A DNA stretch of 64,000 nucleotides from Methylohalobius crimeensis 10Ki (GTDB lineage: Bacteria; Pseudomonadota; Gammaproteobacteria; Methylococcales; Methylothermaceae), in assembly GCF_000421465.1 (NCBI RefSeq), contig NZ_ATXB01000001.1, positions 124,001 to 188,000 on the forward strand. Direction: 5' to 3'. Under the pieces are notes generated by a model, which was given only the letters and a program-made list of their open reading frames with translations, was not told where the DNA came from and made no database searches. How positions within the stretch are numbered: position 1 is the stretch's first letter; every line of letters begins with the position of its first letter. Both the position numbers and the translations under genes were made by a program. Positions 33,988-41,930 of this stretch are shown one piece after another.

Positions 33988-36660
33988 TCATAACAGCCGG
34001 TTGACCTGCATCACCGTGGGATCGTCGGGACTGCCGCGGACCCGGAAGCCGAGCTTGCGCACCAGCTCCAGCATGGGCTGATTGCTCGCCAGAACCTCCC
34101 CTTCCATGCGGCGGAAGCCTTGCGCCCGCGCCGCTTCCATCAGCGCCTGCATGAGCCTGGAACCGATGCCGCGGCGCTGCCAGGCGTCTCCCACCACCAG
34201 GGCGAACTCGCAGCTTTCGCCGTCCGGATTCATGGCGTAGCGCGCCACGCCGATTTCCACCTCGGCGCCGGCCTCGCGCACGGTCGCGATCAAGGCCAGC
34301 CCGCGGTGGTAGTCGAGCTGGGTCAGGCGGATCAATTCCTCGTGGCTGAGTTCCTTGATGCTCTGCATGAAGCGGAAGTATTTGGTCTGGGCCGACAGGC
34401 CGCGCACGAACGCCTGTTCTATTTCGGCGTCCTCGGGGCGGATCGGGCGGAGGGTGATGTCGGTGCCGTCGGACAGTTGCACCTGTTTGACCAAGTGCGC
34501 GGGGTACGGATGGACGGCCATGTGGCCGTAGCGATTCGGACCGGGAGCGTGGTAGGCCACGGCCATCCGGGCATCCACCGCCAGGGCGCCGTGCTCGTCG
34601 ACGATCAGCGGATTGATGTCCATTTCCCGGATTTCCGGCAATTCGCATACGATCTCCGAGACGCGCAGCAGCACTTGCTCTAGGGCGTCCAGATTCGCGG
34701 CCGGCAGGTGACGGAACGCTTGCAGCAGGGTGTAAATCCGGGTTTGGCGGATCAGATCGCGGGCGACGAAGCGGTTGAGCGGCGGCAAGGCCACGGCCCG
34801 GTCGCGCAGTACTTCCACCGCGGTCCCGCCGGCGCCGAAGGTGACGATCGGACCGAAAGCCGGGTCGCGCAGCACCCCCACCAGCAGTTCGCGGCCGTGG
34901 GGTTTGTCGTACATCGCCTCGATGGTCACGCCGTGGATACGGATGCCCGGTCGTTGGCGCGCCACCGAACCGACCAATTCCTGATAGGTGCGGCGCACCG
35001 CCTCGGCGCTGTCGATATGCAGGCGGACGCCGTTGACGTCGGATTTGTGGCTGATGTCGGGAGAATCGATCTTCATCGCCACCGGAAAGCCGATGGATTC
35101 GGCCACCACCAGTGCTTCGCCCGGCGAATGGGCCGCCACCGCCAGATTGGTGGGGATGTCGAAAGCGCGCAAAATCGCCTTGGCTTCGTTGCCGGACAGC
35201 TCCGAACGGCGTTCCGCCAAGGCGCTTTCGATAATCAGCCGGGCCCCCGAGATATCCGGCGTGCTGCGGGCCACCAGCGGCGCGGGCACCTGTTTCAGCA
35301 GTTGTTGATTTTGCTGATAGCTGGCCAGATAGGCGAACGCCTCCACGGCGGCTTCGGGAAAGGTGAAATTGGGGATGTGTCGGTCGGTCAAGCGTTCGCG
35401 CGCGGTTTTCATGTGCGCCTCCCCCATCCAGCACGCCAGCACCGGTTTTTTCTGATCGGCGGTCGCCTCGGCCACCGCCTCCGCGCACGCCGGCGGATCG
35501 GTCATGGCCTGGGGGGTGAGCATCACCAGCAATCCGTCGATGCCGGGATCGGCCAGGCACAGCCGCACCGCCTCGCGGTATCGATCCGCTCCGGCGTCGC
35601 CGAGAATATCCACCGGATTGGCGCGCGGCCAGTGGGCCGGCAGCAATTGATCCAGTGCCGCCAAGGTATCCGGTGACAGCTCCGCCAACTGGAGGCCCAC
35701 ATCGGCGGCCCGGTCCACCGCCATCACCGCGGGACCGCCGCCGTTGGTCACGATCGCCAGGCGCTGGCCGTGGATGCGGTGATGACTGGCGAGCAGCTGG
35801 GCCGCGGCGAACAGTTGTTCGATGGTGTGGGCGCGGACCACCCCGGCGCGGCGCAGGGCCGCGTCGAACACGTCGTCGGCGCCGACCAAGGCGCCGGTAT
35901 GCGACTGGGCGGCGCGGCTGCCGGCCCCCTGGCGCCCCGCTTTCACCACGATCACCGGCTTCACCCGCGCCGCCGCGCGCAGGCCGCTCATGAAATCCCG
36001 CGCATGGTTGACGCCTTCCACGTACAGCAGGATGCCTCGAGTCTCGGTATCCAGGGCCAGGTAATCGAGGAGATCGCCGAAATCCGTGTCCACGGCATCG
36101 CCCAGGGAAACCACGGTGGAAAAGCCGATCTCGCGCGCCGCCGCCCAATCCAGGATCGCGGTGCACAGTGCGCCCGACTGGGACACCAAAGCCAAATCAC
36201 CCGGCAGAGCGGAACCCTGGCTGAAGGTGGCGTTCAGGCCCAGGCCGGGACGAATCAGCCCCAGGCAATTGGGTCCCAGCACCCGCATCCCGTAGGGCCG
36301 CGCCGCCTCCTGCAACCGCGCGCGCAAGCCCTCCCCTTCGGCGCCCTCGAACCCGGCCGAAAGCACGATCGCCGCGCACACGCCCGAGGTGCCGCAGCTC
36401 TGCAAAATTCCGGGAACGGTGCGCGCCGGGGTGGCGATCACGGCCAGATCAACCGCCGCCCCGATTTGGGAAATATCCCGGTAACAGCGCTGGCCTTGGA
36501 CTTTTTCGTGCTTGGGATTGACCGGATAGACCGAACCGGAGAAACCGCCGGCCAAAAGATTGGCGAACACCCGCGCGCCCACCGAATCGGGGCGTTCGCT
36601 GGCGCCGAACACCGCGACGCTGCGCGGATGGAACATATGGTCGAGATAATGGGCGCCCAT
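33988..36660 (-). CDS. Acyl-CoA ligase (ADP-forming)-like protein fused to GNAT acetyltransferase
   Basis: Protein of 890 residues in the bifunctional acetate-CoA-ligase/GNAT family, which includes the Pat/YfiQ lysine acetyltransferases. Order: CoA-binding Rossmann domain (about 8-130, FGASERPDSVGARVF), succinyl-CoA-ligase-like domains (to ~460), ATP-grasp domain (about 480-700, PVAMKIDSPDISHKSDVNGV) and a C-terminal GNAT domain (about 730-885) with the acetyl-CoA loop GDAWQRRGIGSRLMQAL. In characterised members the GNAT part acetylates acetyl-CoA synthetase and other proteins. The gene stands alone on the minus strand. Confidence 0.9.
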   Translation of the reverse strand: MGAHYLDHMFHPRSVAVFGASERPDSVGARVFANLLAGGFSGSVYPVNPKHEKVQGQRCYRDISQIGAAVDLAVIATPARTVPGILQSCGTSGVCAAIVLSAGFEGAEGEGLRARLQEAARPYGMRVLGPNCLGLIRPGLGLNATFSQGSALPGDLALVSQSGALCTAILDWAAAREIGFSTVVSLGDAVDTDFGDLLDYLALDTETRGILLYVEGVNHARDFMSGLRAAARVKPVIVVKAGRQGAGSRAAQSHTGALVGADDVFDAALRRAGVVRAHTIEQLFAAAQLLASHHRIHGQRLAIVTNGGGPAVMAVDRAADVGLQLAELSPDTLAALDQLLPAHWPRANPVDILGDAGADRYREAVRLCLADPGIDGLLVMLTPQAMTDPPACAEAVAEATADQKKPVLACWMGEAHMKTARERLTDRHIPNFTFPEAAVEAFAYLASYQQNQQLLKQVPAPLVARSTPDISGARLIIESALAERRSELSGNEAKAILRAFDIPTNLAVAAHSPGEALVVAESIGFPVAMKIDSPDISHKSDVNGVRLHIDSAEAVRRTYQELVGSVARQRPGIRIHGVTIEAMYDKPHGRELLVGVLRDPAFGPIVTFGAGGTAVEVLRDRAVALPPLNRFVARDLIRQTRIYTLLQAFRHLPAANLDALEQVLLRVSEIVCELPEIREMDINPLIVDEHGALAVDARMAVAYHAPGPNRYGHMAVHPYPAHLVKQVQLSDGTDITLRPIRPEDAEIEQAFVRGLSAQTKYFRFMQSIKELSHEELIRLTQLDYHRGLALIATVREAGAEVEIGVARYAMNPDGESCEFALVVGDAWQRRGIGSRLMQALMEAARAQGFRRMEGEVLASNQPMLELVRKLGFRVRGSPDDPTVMQVNRLL

Positions 36661-36792
36661 GTATCACCCCGTTCGATTAACCGCGTCTGCAATAGACTAT
36701 TAATTTCTATTCCATCGGGTCAATTTAGCAAAGTACAGCGCTCATTGTTTCAGTATTTGAGTTGCCTGGTAAAGGAGAAATAAGCCCGGAAG

Positions 36793-37572
36793 CTATTCGC
36801 CTTCCTGTCGTGGCTCGGATAGATCAACGAGATAATATTGCAGGGTGGAGACAATTCGGACCGTTTTATCGATCTGCGTTTTTTCCGGCGCGAATGCGAT
36901 CGCGTCCCGTGGCTGGATCACGAATACCCCTTGATTGGCGCGGCGCAGCCCCGCCAATCGGCTGCCGCTGTCCGCCGCGAACTGCGCCGCCGCGGCCCGC
37001 GCGGATCGCGTCGCTTCCGCCAGCATCGACGGCTTAATTTCATTCAGGCGGGTGAACAAGTATTGCGGCCCTGCCTCCGGGCTTTCCTGCATCAGGACCA
37101 CGCCTTGCCGCACAAGCGCGCCGAGCTCGCTGCTCAATCGAGCGATCCGGTCCACTTGAGGACTGCGCACGACCAGGGTTTGGGTGACAATATAGCGGCT
37201 GCCCATTTTCCCCGTGGGCTGGTACCGTTGTGCCATTCGGTCCACCACTTCCATTCGCCCTCCTTGGATCTCCTCGGCAGCGATGCCGCCACCGCTCAGA
37301 AAATCGCGTACCCGTACGGCGTCCTTTTCGATTTTGGCTTGCGCCGCGGCCAGGTCGTTGTCGGTAACCGTGAAATGCAAGGGCCACACTGCGAGATCCG
37401 CCTGGACATCACGTTCGGCCAATCCCTTGACCGTCACGTAGCGTTCCGCCCGACGGCCTTGATAAAAGCCGTCTCCGATAAAGTAGCCGGCCGTTATCAT
37501 GCCGCCCGCCAATAGAACCGCTGCTGCCAAGAGCCACGGTCCTATTGAGTTTGAAGAGCGCTCAGTAGCCAT
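36793..37572 (-). CDS. SIMPL-domain (DUF541) protein
   Basis: Protein of 259 residues with an N-terminal membrane anchor (WLLAAAVLLAGGMITAGYFIG) and a SIMPL/DUF541 domain: RYVTVKGLAERDVQADLAVW, then a region with SRYIVTQTLVVRS and PQYLFTRLNEIKPSMLAEATR. The family is periplasmic and of poorly defined function (oxidative stress in some cases). The IS element at 37598 is inserted 26 bases from its start codon, so its native promoter may have been separated or replaced. Confidence 0.85.
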   Translation of the reverse strand: MATERSSNSIGPWLLAAAVLLAGGMITAGYFIGDGFYQGRRAERYVTVKGLAERDVQADLAVWPLHFTVTDNDLAAAQAKIEKDAVRVRDFLSGGGIAAEEIQGGRMEVVDRMAQRYQPTGKMGSRYIVTQTLVVRSPQVDRIARLSSELGALVRQGVVLMQESPEAGPQYLFTRLNEIKPSMLAEATRSARAAAAQFAADSGSRLAGLRRANQGVFVIQPRDAIAFAPEKTQIDKTVRIVSTLQYYLVDLSEPRQEGE

Positions 37573-37591
37573 ATCCCGACCTCATAGTGCA

Positions 37592-37597
37592 ATTATC
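37592..37597. repeat. Target-site duplication, left copy
   Basis: ATTATC directly abuts the left terminal inverted repeat and is repeated at 38639-38644 directly after the right one. This 6-bp duplication marks the IS insertion. Confidence 0.85.
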
Positions 37598-38638
37598 TGT
37601 CGTGTCACGGATGATTCCCTAATAGGCCGTCGGTGTGGTTTACTGATGGCCAGAGACATCATGCGAGAGGTGACAGGATGCAAGTAAGACTGCACAAAAA
37701 CGCGACGACCACGCCCCGAATCCGCGCTTTGATCCAGGCGAGTACGGAACCGAATACGGTGTTGGCCAAGCGCTTTGGCGTCACGGTGGAAACCATCGCG
37801 CGCTGGAAGGGACGCGATTCGGTGGAAGACTTGCCGCATACCCCGCACCGGCTGCCCACGACCCTGACGCCGGCTCAAGAGCAGGTGGTGTTGGTGCTGC
37901 GCCAGCAGTTGGACTTGTCCCTGGACGACTTGCTGGCGGTGGTGCGGGAATTCATTCATCCCACCCTGACCCGCGCTTCGTTGCATCGGATGCTCAAGCG
38001 ACACGGGGTGTCTCGCAGACCGCCGGCGGATAAAAGCCCACCCAAGGCGAAAGCCTTCAAAGCTTATGTCCCCGGCTTTGTGCACATCGACGTCAAATAT
38101 TTGCCCCAAATGGCCGATGAAACCCGGCGGCGGTACCTGTTTGTGGCCATCGATCGGGCCACGCGTTGGGTCTTTGTGCGTCTCTATCACAGCAAAAGCG
38201 CCCGCCATGCGCGGCATTTTCTGGCGGCGCTGGCCAAGACCGCGCCGTTTAAGATCGAAAAGATTCTTACCGATAACGGAAAAGAATTCACCGATCGCTT
38301 TGTCACCCGGGGTGAACGGACCCCGACCGGACAGCACGTCTTCGATCAACTGTGCACGGAACTGGGCATCGAGCATCGACTCATCCGCCCCAAAAGGCCT
38401 CAAACCAACGGCATGGTGGAGCGATTCAACGGGCGTATTGCCGATATCCTGCGTACGTATCATTTCCGCTCCGGAGAGGAACTGGAAACCACCCTTCGAC
38501 GATACGTCTGGTTGTACAATCATCAAGTGCCTCAGAAAGCCTTGGGGCATATTCATCCAGTGCAAGCCCTGAAAAATTGGCAAAGGTCACACCCACACTT
38601 GTTTCATAAACGTGTCGTCAATCATCCGGGACACGACA
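37598..38638 (+). mobile_element. Intact IS481-type insertion sequence
   Basis: A 1,041-bp element bounded by 19-bp terminal inverted repeats: TGTCGTGTC-A-CGGATGATT at 37598-37616 and its inverse with C in place of A at 38620-38638. Both ends are flanked by the direct repeat ATTATC. The single transposase gene has all catalytic residues. The intact ends and duplication indicate a fairly recent insertion, between the SIMPL gene and the trailer end of the CRISPR array. Confidence 0.93.
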
Positions 38639-38709
38639 ATTATCGACTTTACGGATACGGGCTCCAACCAGTTTTTGAGGCGTTCTTTTTGGATTATGGA
38701 GTCTCTTAA
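37678..38709 (+). CDS. IS481-family transposase
   Basis: Protein of 343 residues from ATG 37678 (GAGAGGTGACAGG upstream). N-terminal helix-turn-helix region (LAKRFGVTVETIARWKGRDS), then an rve-type integrase core with the DDE triad: Asp in VHIDVKYLP, Asp in ILTDNGKEF and Glu in MVERFNGR. The frame has no stop inside the element. It runs through the right inverted repeat (NHPGHDN) and about 70 bases into flanking DNA, adding some 23 foreign residues and ending within the first CRISPR repeat. Elements of this type often borrow their stop from the target. Confidence 0.92.
   Translation: MQVRLHKNATTTPRIRALIQASTEPNTVLAKRFGVTVETIARWKGRDSVEDLPHTPHRLPTTLTPAQEQVVLVLRQQLDLSLDDLLAVVREFIHPTLTRASLHRMLKRHGVSRRPPADKSPPKAKAFKAYVPGFVHIDVKYLPQMADETRRRYLFVAIDRATRWVFVRLYHSKSARHARHFLAALAKTAPFKIEKILTDNGKEFTDRFVTRGERTPTGQHVFDQLCTELGIEHRLIRPKRPQTNGMVERFNGRIADILRTYHFRSGEELETTLRRYVWLYNHQVPQKALGHIHPVQALKNWQRSHPHLFHKRVVNHPGHDNYRLYGYGLQPVFEAFFLDYGVS
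38639..38644. repeat. Target-site duplication, right copy
   Basis: ATTATC, identical to 37592-37597, directly after the right inverted repeat of the IS. Confidence 0.85.
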
Positions 38710-39439
38710 TCCCTTTTTCATCAGGTCAATTTCTCGAGCATTCAAATCGAAGAAACAGCGAAAGTTTTTCAGTCTTAATCCCTTTTTCATCAGGTCAATT
38801 TCTCGAGCCAACGGGTCGCAAGCAATAAAAATCTACCGGCTCGTCTTAATCCCTTTTTCATCAGGTCAATTTCTCGAGTTCCAAGCGCTAAAAAGGATAG
38901 AGGGGATTCCCCCGTCTTAATCCCTTTTTCATCAGGTCAATTTCTCGAGCTTGGTCATTGACAAAGTCGGTCTCGGACTATGGTCTTAATCCCTTTTTCA
39001 TCAGGTCAATTTCTCGAGTAACGGTAACGATACGGATCGGTCAAGATCCGGTAGTCTTAATCCCTTTTTCATCAGGTCAATTTCTCGAGAAGAGGAGATA
39101 GACAATGAAAGCGAAAGTAACCACGTCTTAATCCCTTTTTCATCAGGTCAATTTCTCGAGAAACCATTGTATTTTGTCTAGCGTTTGCTAGACGTCTTAA
39201 TCCCTTTTTCATCAGGTCAATTTCTCGAGGGAAATGGGATGACATCCTGTTATCAGGAATTGAGTCTTAATCCCTTTTTCATCAGGTCAATTTCTCGAGA
39301 ATTCATTCCCAAAACTTGCGACCTGGCTAAAGAGTCTTAATCCCTTTTTCATCAGGTCAATTTCTCGAGTAGCCCCCCCCCAAGAAACCGGCACCGCGCC
39401 GCCGTCTTAATCCCTTTTTCATCAGGTCAATTTCTCGAG
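38703..39439 (-). CRISPR. CRISPR array, 11 repeats and 10 spacers
   Basis: Repeats are 36 bp, on the plus strand beginning GTCTTAATCCC and ending AATTTCTCGAG. They start at 38703, 38772, 38843, 38914, 38983, 39054, 39125, 39194, 39264, 39334 and 39404. Spacers are 33, 35, 35, 33, 35, 35, 33, 34, 34 and 34 bases. All repeats are identical except that the first base of the copy at 38703 is C. That makes 38703 the trailer end. Together with the AT-rich leader-like DNA at 39440-39532 and the minus-strand cas genes, this argues for transcription on the minus strand. The crRNA tag would then end in ATTAAGAC. The repeat has little internal symmetry apart from CTCGAG, as is common in type III systems. 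Confidence 0.97.
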
Positions 39440-39532
39440 AGCACCCCCTAATTTTCTTTTTAAAGATCAACACCTTACAAGAACCCTTGAAGAAATTTTT
39501 TGACGCCAAAAAGTTGACGCTCATTTCGGGCC
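39440..39532 (-). promoter_or_regulatory. Probable CRISPR leader
   Basis: Ninety-three bases, richer in A+T than the flanks (runs such as TTTTCTTTTTAAAG and AAATTTTTT), between the last intact repeat and the cas2 stop codon. Its position opposite the degenerate trailer repeat makes it the likely leader and array promoter. Confidence 0.7.
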
Positions 39533-39871
39533 TCAATGGCTTTCCTCGTCCTTAAATCTAGCACCGGTCAAGCCTTCTGGCAATGTCACGCCGCTCAACA
39601 CGATGCCGTCCATCCAGTTCGGTTTGCCCCACCACTGCCAGTCGGGACGTTGCGGGAGTGGATAGATGCGGACGTCGTCCTCGCGTGGATCGATCAACCG
39701 ATCGAGTCCGGCGATGATCCGGCCCAGTTTTATCGGCTCGATATGCAACAGAAACACCGAATACTGCAGCGGAATGCCGATTTTTTTGAGATACCGATGG
39801 ACGCGGCTCAATCGTTTCGGATCGCTGATGTCGTAACAGGCCAAGTGCGGGCGTTTGGTGCGTAATGTCAT
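39533..39871 (-). CDS. cas2: CRISPR-associated Cas2, second copy
   Basis: Protein of 112 residues. HLACYDISDPKRLSRVHRYLKKIG is the Cas2 N-terminal strand-helix with its Asp, followed by LQYSVFLLHIEPIKLGRIIAGLDRLID and a strand DVRIYPLP. It is longer at the C-terminus than the other Cas2 in the operon. Its ATG overlaps the stop of the Cas1-like gene by one base (TGATG), so the two are translationally coupled. It is the cas gene closest to the array. With Cas1 it would form the spacer integrase. Confidence 0.9.
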   Translation of the reverse strand: MTLRTKRPHLACYDISDPKRLSRVHRYLKKIGIPLQYSVFLLHIEPIKLGRIIAGLDRLIDPREDDVRIYPLPQRPDWQWWGKPNWMDGIVLSGVTLPEGLTGARFKDEESH

Positions 39872-40635
39872 CAGGTGTAGGCCTCGCTTTGTTCGAGCCA
39901 GCGCCACAGACGGCCGATCCAGTTGCGGGTACGGTCGCCGATGGCGGCGGCGTGGGTTTCGTAGCAGGCGGTAATGGCGTGTTGATCCGCGGGGCCCGCC
40001 AGGCGTAGGCGTCCGCCCAGCGCCCATTCCCACCATTCCCATTCCAGCAGGCCGGTGAGATAACACACCAGGCCGCGCCAGTCGTGAATCGGTTCGAGGA
40101 TGGCCGGCTGGATGCGGTAGGCGGTCAGGGTTTCGCCCACTTGGGCGGCGGTCAGGGGGCGCAACCGATGCAGCAGGCTTGGATGCATCCGCCGGCGCCG
40201 GTGCTTGAGTTCCGCGCCGAGCGCCTGTCGAACCGCGCGGATGCGTAGATCGGGCAGGTGCAGTTTTTGCCGTCGAAGCAGGGCGAGCAAGCGCGAGCGG
40301 CTGTGGCTGCGGAACCAGTCCACCAAACGCTGGGGACCGTCTTCCAGCGAAAAGTAGGCATCGAGCAAGCGGTTGAATCCGGAATCTTGGGGATAGGCGC
40401 CGAAGCTCATGCCCAGGAGTTGTCCTTCGCGGTTCAGGAAGGTGACGGGGACGCCGCGGCGCAGGCATTCCAGCATCGCCGGGCTGGTCCAGGCGATCGG
40501 GCCGCGGCTGACGACCCGGCTCAGGCGCGGCAGCGGGAAATGGCGATCGGCCTGGCGGCGGGTCACGACTTTCAGGGCCGGTCCGTCCAGGCTCACGCGC
40601 CGAACTTCGGGGGCGTTGAGGTAGAGCGGTTGCAT
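39871..40635 (-). CDS. Cas1-like protein lacking the catalytic residues
   Basis: Protein of 254 residues from ATG 40635, coupled by TGATG overlaps to the genes on both sides. Residues 1-80 match the Cas1 N-terminal beta domain (LPRLSRVVSRGPIAWTSPAML, ECLRRGVPVTFLNREGQLLG). The following helical part keeps the Cas1-like beginning but has no GFEG...Y, no GF-H and no DLIE-RP motif, so the Glu/His/Asp metal site of Cas1 appears absent. It is a distinct paralog, not a fragment of the neighbouring cas1, since its reading frame is intact. A structural or regulatory subunit of the adaptation complex is inferred. Confidence 0.75.
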   Translation of the reverse strand: MQPLYLNAPEVRRVSLDGPALKVVTRRQADRHFPLPRLSRVVSRGPIAWTSPAMLECLRRGVPVTFLNREGQLLGMSFGAYPQDSGFNRLLDAYFSLEDGPQRLVDWFRSHSRSRLLALLRRQKLHLPDLRIRAVRQALGAELKHRRRRMHPSLLHRLRPLTAAQVGETLTAYRIQPAILEPIHDWRGLVCYLTGLLEWEWWEWALGGRLRLAGPADQHAITACYETHAAAIGDRTRNWIGRLWRWLEQSEAYT

Positions 40636-41576
40636 CAGGATTCCTCCAAAGCGTTCAGGTAGCGCACCAATTCCCGGCACTGACGGCGCAGGGCGCGTTG
40701 AAGCGGGGCGATGTTTTGTTCGAAAGCGGCGAAAAATCGGTTCCGCCCGGCTTTGTCGAGAAAGCAGCCGCCGCCGCGATACTTGAAATGATCCGAGCGC
40801 AGTCGGCGATCCCGGAACCATTCGTACACCCAGCCGTCCACCGCCGGCCGCCATGGTTCGATCAAATCGCACGCCAGCGATTCCCGGCCCCAGGCGGGGT
40901 GATGGTAGAACCCCACTTGGGGATCGAGCCCGGCCGCCCAGGCGGCTTGCACCGCGCGGGCGTGGAGGAGGGTATAGGCGAGGGACAAGGTGGCGTTGAC
41001 CGGGTCGGGCGGCGGTCGGCGCTTGCGTCCGGAAAAACCCAGGGATGGGGCGAACAGCGTCCGGTAGGCGCCGAAAAATACCTGCGAAGCGCTGCCTTCA
41101 AAACCGCGTAGGGCAGTTAGGCTTGCCGCGGTATTTATTTGTCCCTCCGAAGATTCCAACCGCTGGACGGCGGTCATTAGGGCCGGACACAGGTCGGGGC
41201 GGTTCCCGGCGGTCTCGGCCAGTAGGCGCCGATGGCGACGGACTTTGGCCTGAATCCATCCCTTCGCCCGGGCCAACCGTATCGCTTCGTCATCGGCGGT
41301 ACGATATTGCGCCAGGCGAACGGTGACATCGTTGTGGCCGGTCCCCAGCACCTGAGCCCGCCGATCCAGACGGCGCGGATCGAGCAGCAGCACGGTCACG
41401 CCCCGTTCGGCGAGGCGGCCGAGCAGCAGGGTGTCGAGGCCGGTTTTGGCGCTGATCACCAGGCGTTCCAGCAGCGCCAGAGGCACCGCCTGACGACCTT
41501 CGCGGTGACGCACCACCAGGACGTCGCTTTCCAGGGTGATTTCGCTGCCGCTGCGATCGAGATAAAAGGTGCTCAT
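40635..41576 (-). CDS. cas1: CRISPR-associated integrase Cas1
   Basis: Protein of 313 residues with the catalytic set: Glu160 in GFEGSASQVFFGAY, His225 in GFYHHP and Asp237 in SLACDLIEPWRP. N-terminal beta domain (MSTFYLDRSGSEITLESDVL, LLERLVISAKTGLDTLLLGR) and C-terminal helical domain both complete. No reverse transcriptase or Cas6 domain is fused. It inserts new spacers at the leader end with Cas2. It lies 6 bases downstream of the first cas2 and overlaps the Cas1-like gene. Confidence 0.96.
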   Translation of the reverse strand: MSTFYLDRSGSEITLESDVLVVRHREGRQAVPLALLERLVISAKTGLDTLLLGRLAERGVTVLLLDPRRLDRRAQVLGTGHNDVTVRLAQYRTADDEAIRLARAKGWIQAKVRRHRRLLAETAGNRPDLCPALMTAVQRLESSEGQINTAASLTALRGFEGSASQVFFGAYRTLFAPSLGFSGRKRRPPPDPVNATLSLAYTLLHARAVQAAWAAGLDPQVGFYHHPAWGRESLACDLIEPWRPAVDGWVYEWFRDRRLRSDHFKYRGGGCFLDKAGRNRFFAAFEQNIAPLQRALRRQCRELVRYLNALEES

Positions 41577-41582
41577 GGCGGT

Positions 41583-41870
41583 TCAGCCCACGTAGAACCA
41601 GTCCGGATCGGTGGGGGTCACCGCCCGTCCCAGCGCGGTGACTCTCTGGCGCGGATCGAGACGGATCACCAGCAGGGCGTCGGCGTCTTCCTCGAGCACC
41701 TGGCACAGATCGGCGATCATGCGGCCTCTCTCCGCCGCCGTCAGCCAGCATTCGTGGACCGATTTCTGCCCGCCGGTGGCGTAGCGGCGCGTGATGTGGA
41801 GGGCCGCCTTGAGTCGGCGCGGCTCGCGCACGTCGTAGGCGACCAGGTAGAGTTTGCGTCGAATTTTCAT
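41583..41870 (-). CDS. cas2: CRISPR-associated Cas2, first copy
   Basis: Protein of 95 residues, first gene of the adaptation operon. LYLVAYDVREPRRLKAALHITRRYA carries the conserved Asp of the Cas2 ferredoxin-like fold, followed by QKSVHECWLTAAERGRMI and ADALLVIRLDP. Its sequence is well diverged from the second Cas2 near the array (for example CWLTAAERG against VFLLHIEPIK), so the two are not a recent duplication. It would bridge Cas1 dimers. Confidence 0.93.
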   Translation of the reverse strand: MKIRRKLYLVAYDVREPRRLKAALHITRRYATGGQKSVHECWLTAAERGRMIADLCQVLEEDADALLVIRLDPRQRVTALGRAVTPTDPDWFYVG

Positions 41871-41930
41871 GGGTGAGGATTTAACCCCTTTTCGACGCGG
41901 CGGGCCGGACCGGCAAGCTTACCCAAGTTC

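Noticed and set aside
33914-36166. Open frame of 750 codons in another frame of the acyl-CoA-ligase/GNAT gene
   Set aside because: Arg/Gly/Pro-rich translation without domain; the overlapping 890-residue frame carries all expected motifs.
38587-38920. Short repetitive proteins encoded across the CRISPR repeats
   Set aside because: They are translations of the repeat units and have no gene signals.
39871-40635. Cas1-like gene as a simple fragment of the neighbouring cas1
   Set aside because: It has its own complete N-terminal domain, an intact 254-codon frame and translational coupling on both sides; it is a paralog and not a broken copy.
39871-40872. Longer version (333 residues) of the Cas1-like protein
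   Set aside because: The upstream extension overlaps the end of cas1 and is Arg/Pro-rich noise; the ATG at 40635 overlaps the cas1 stop and begins the Cas1-like beta domain.
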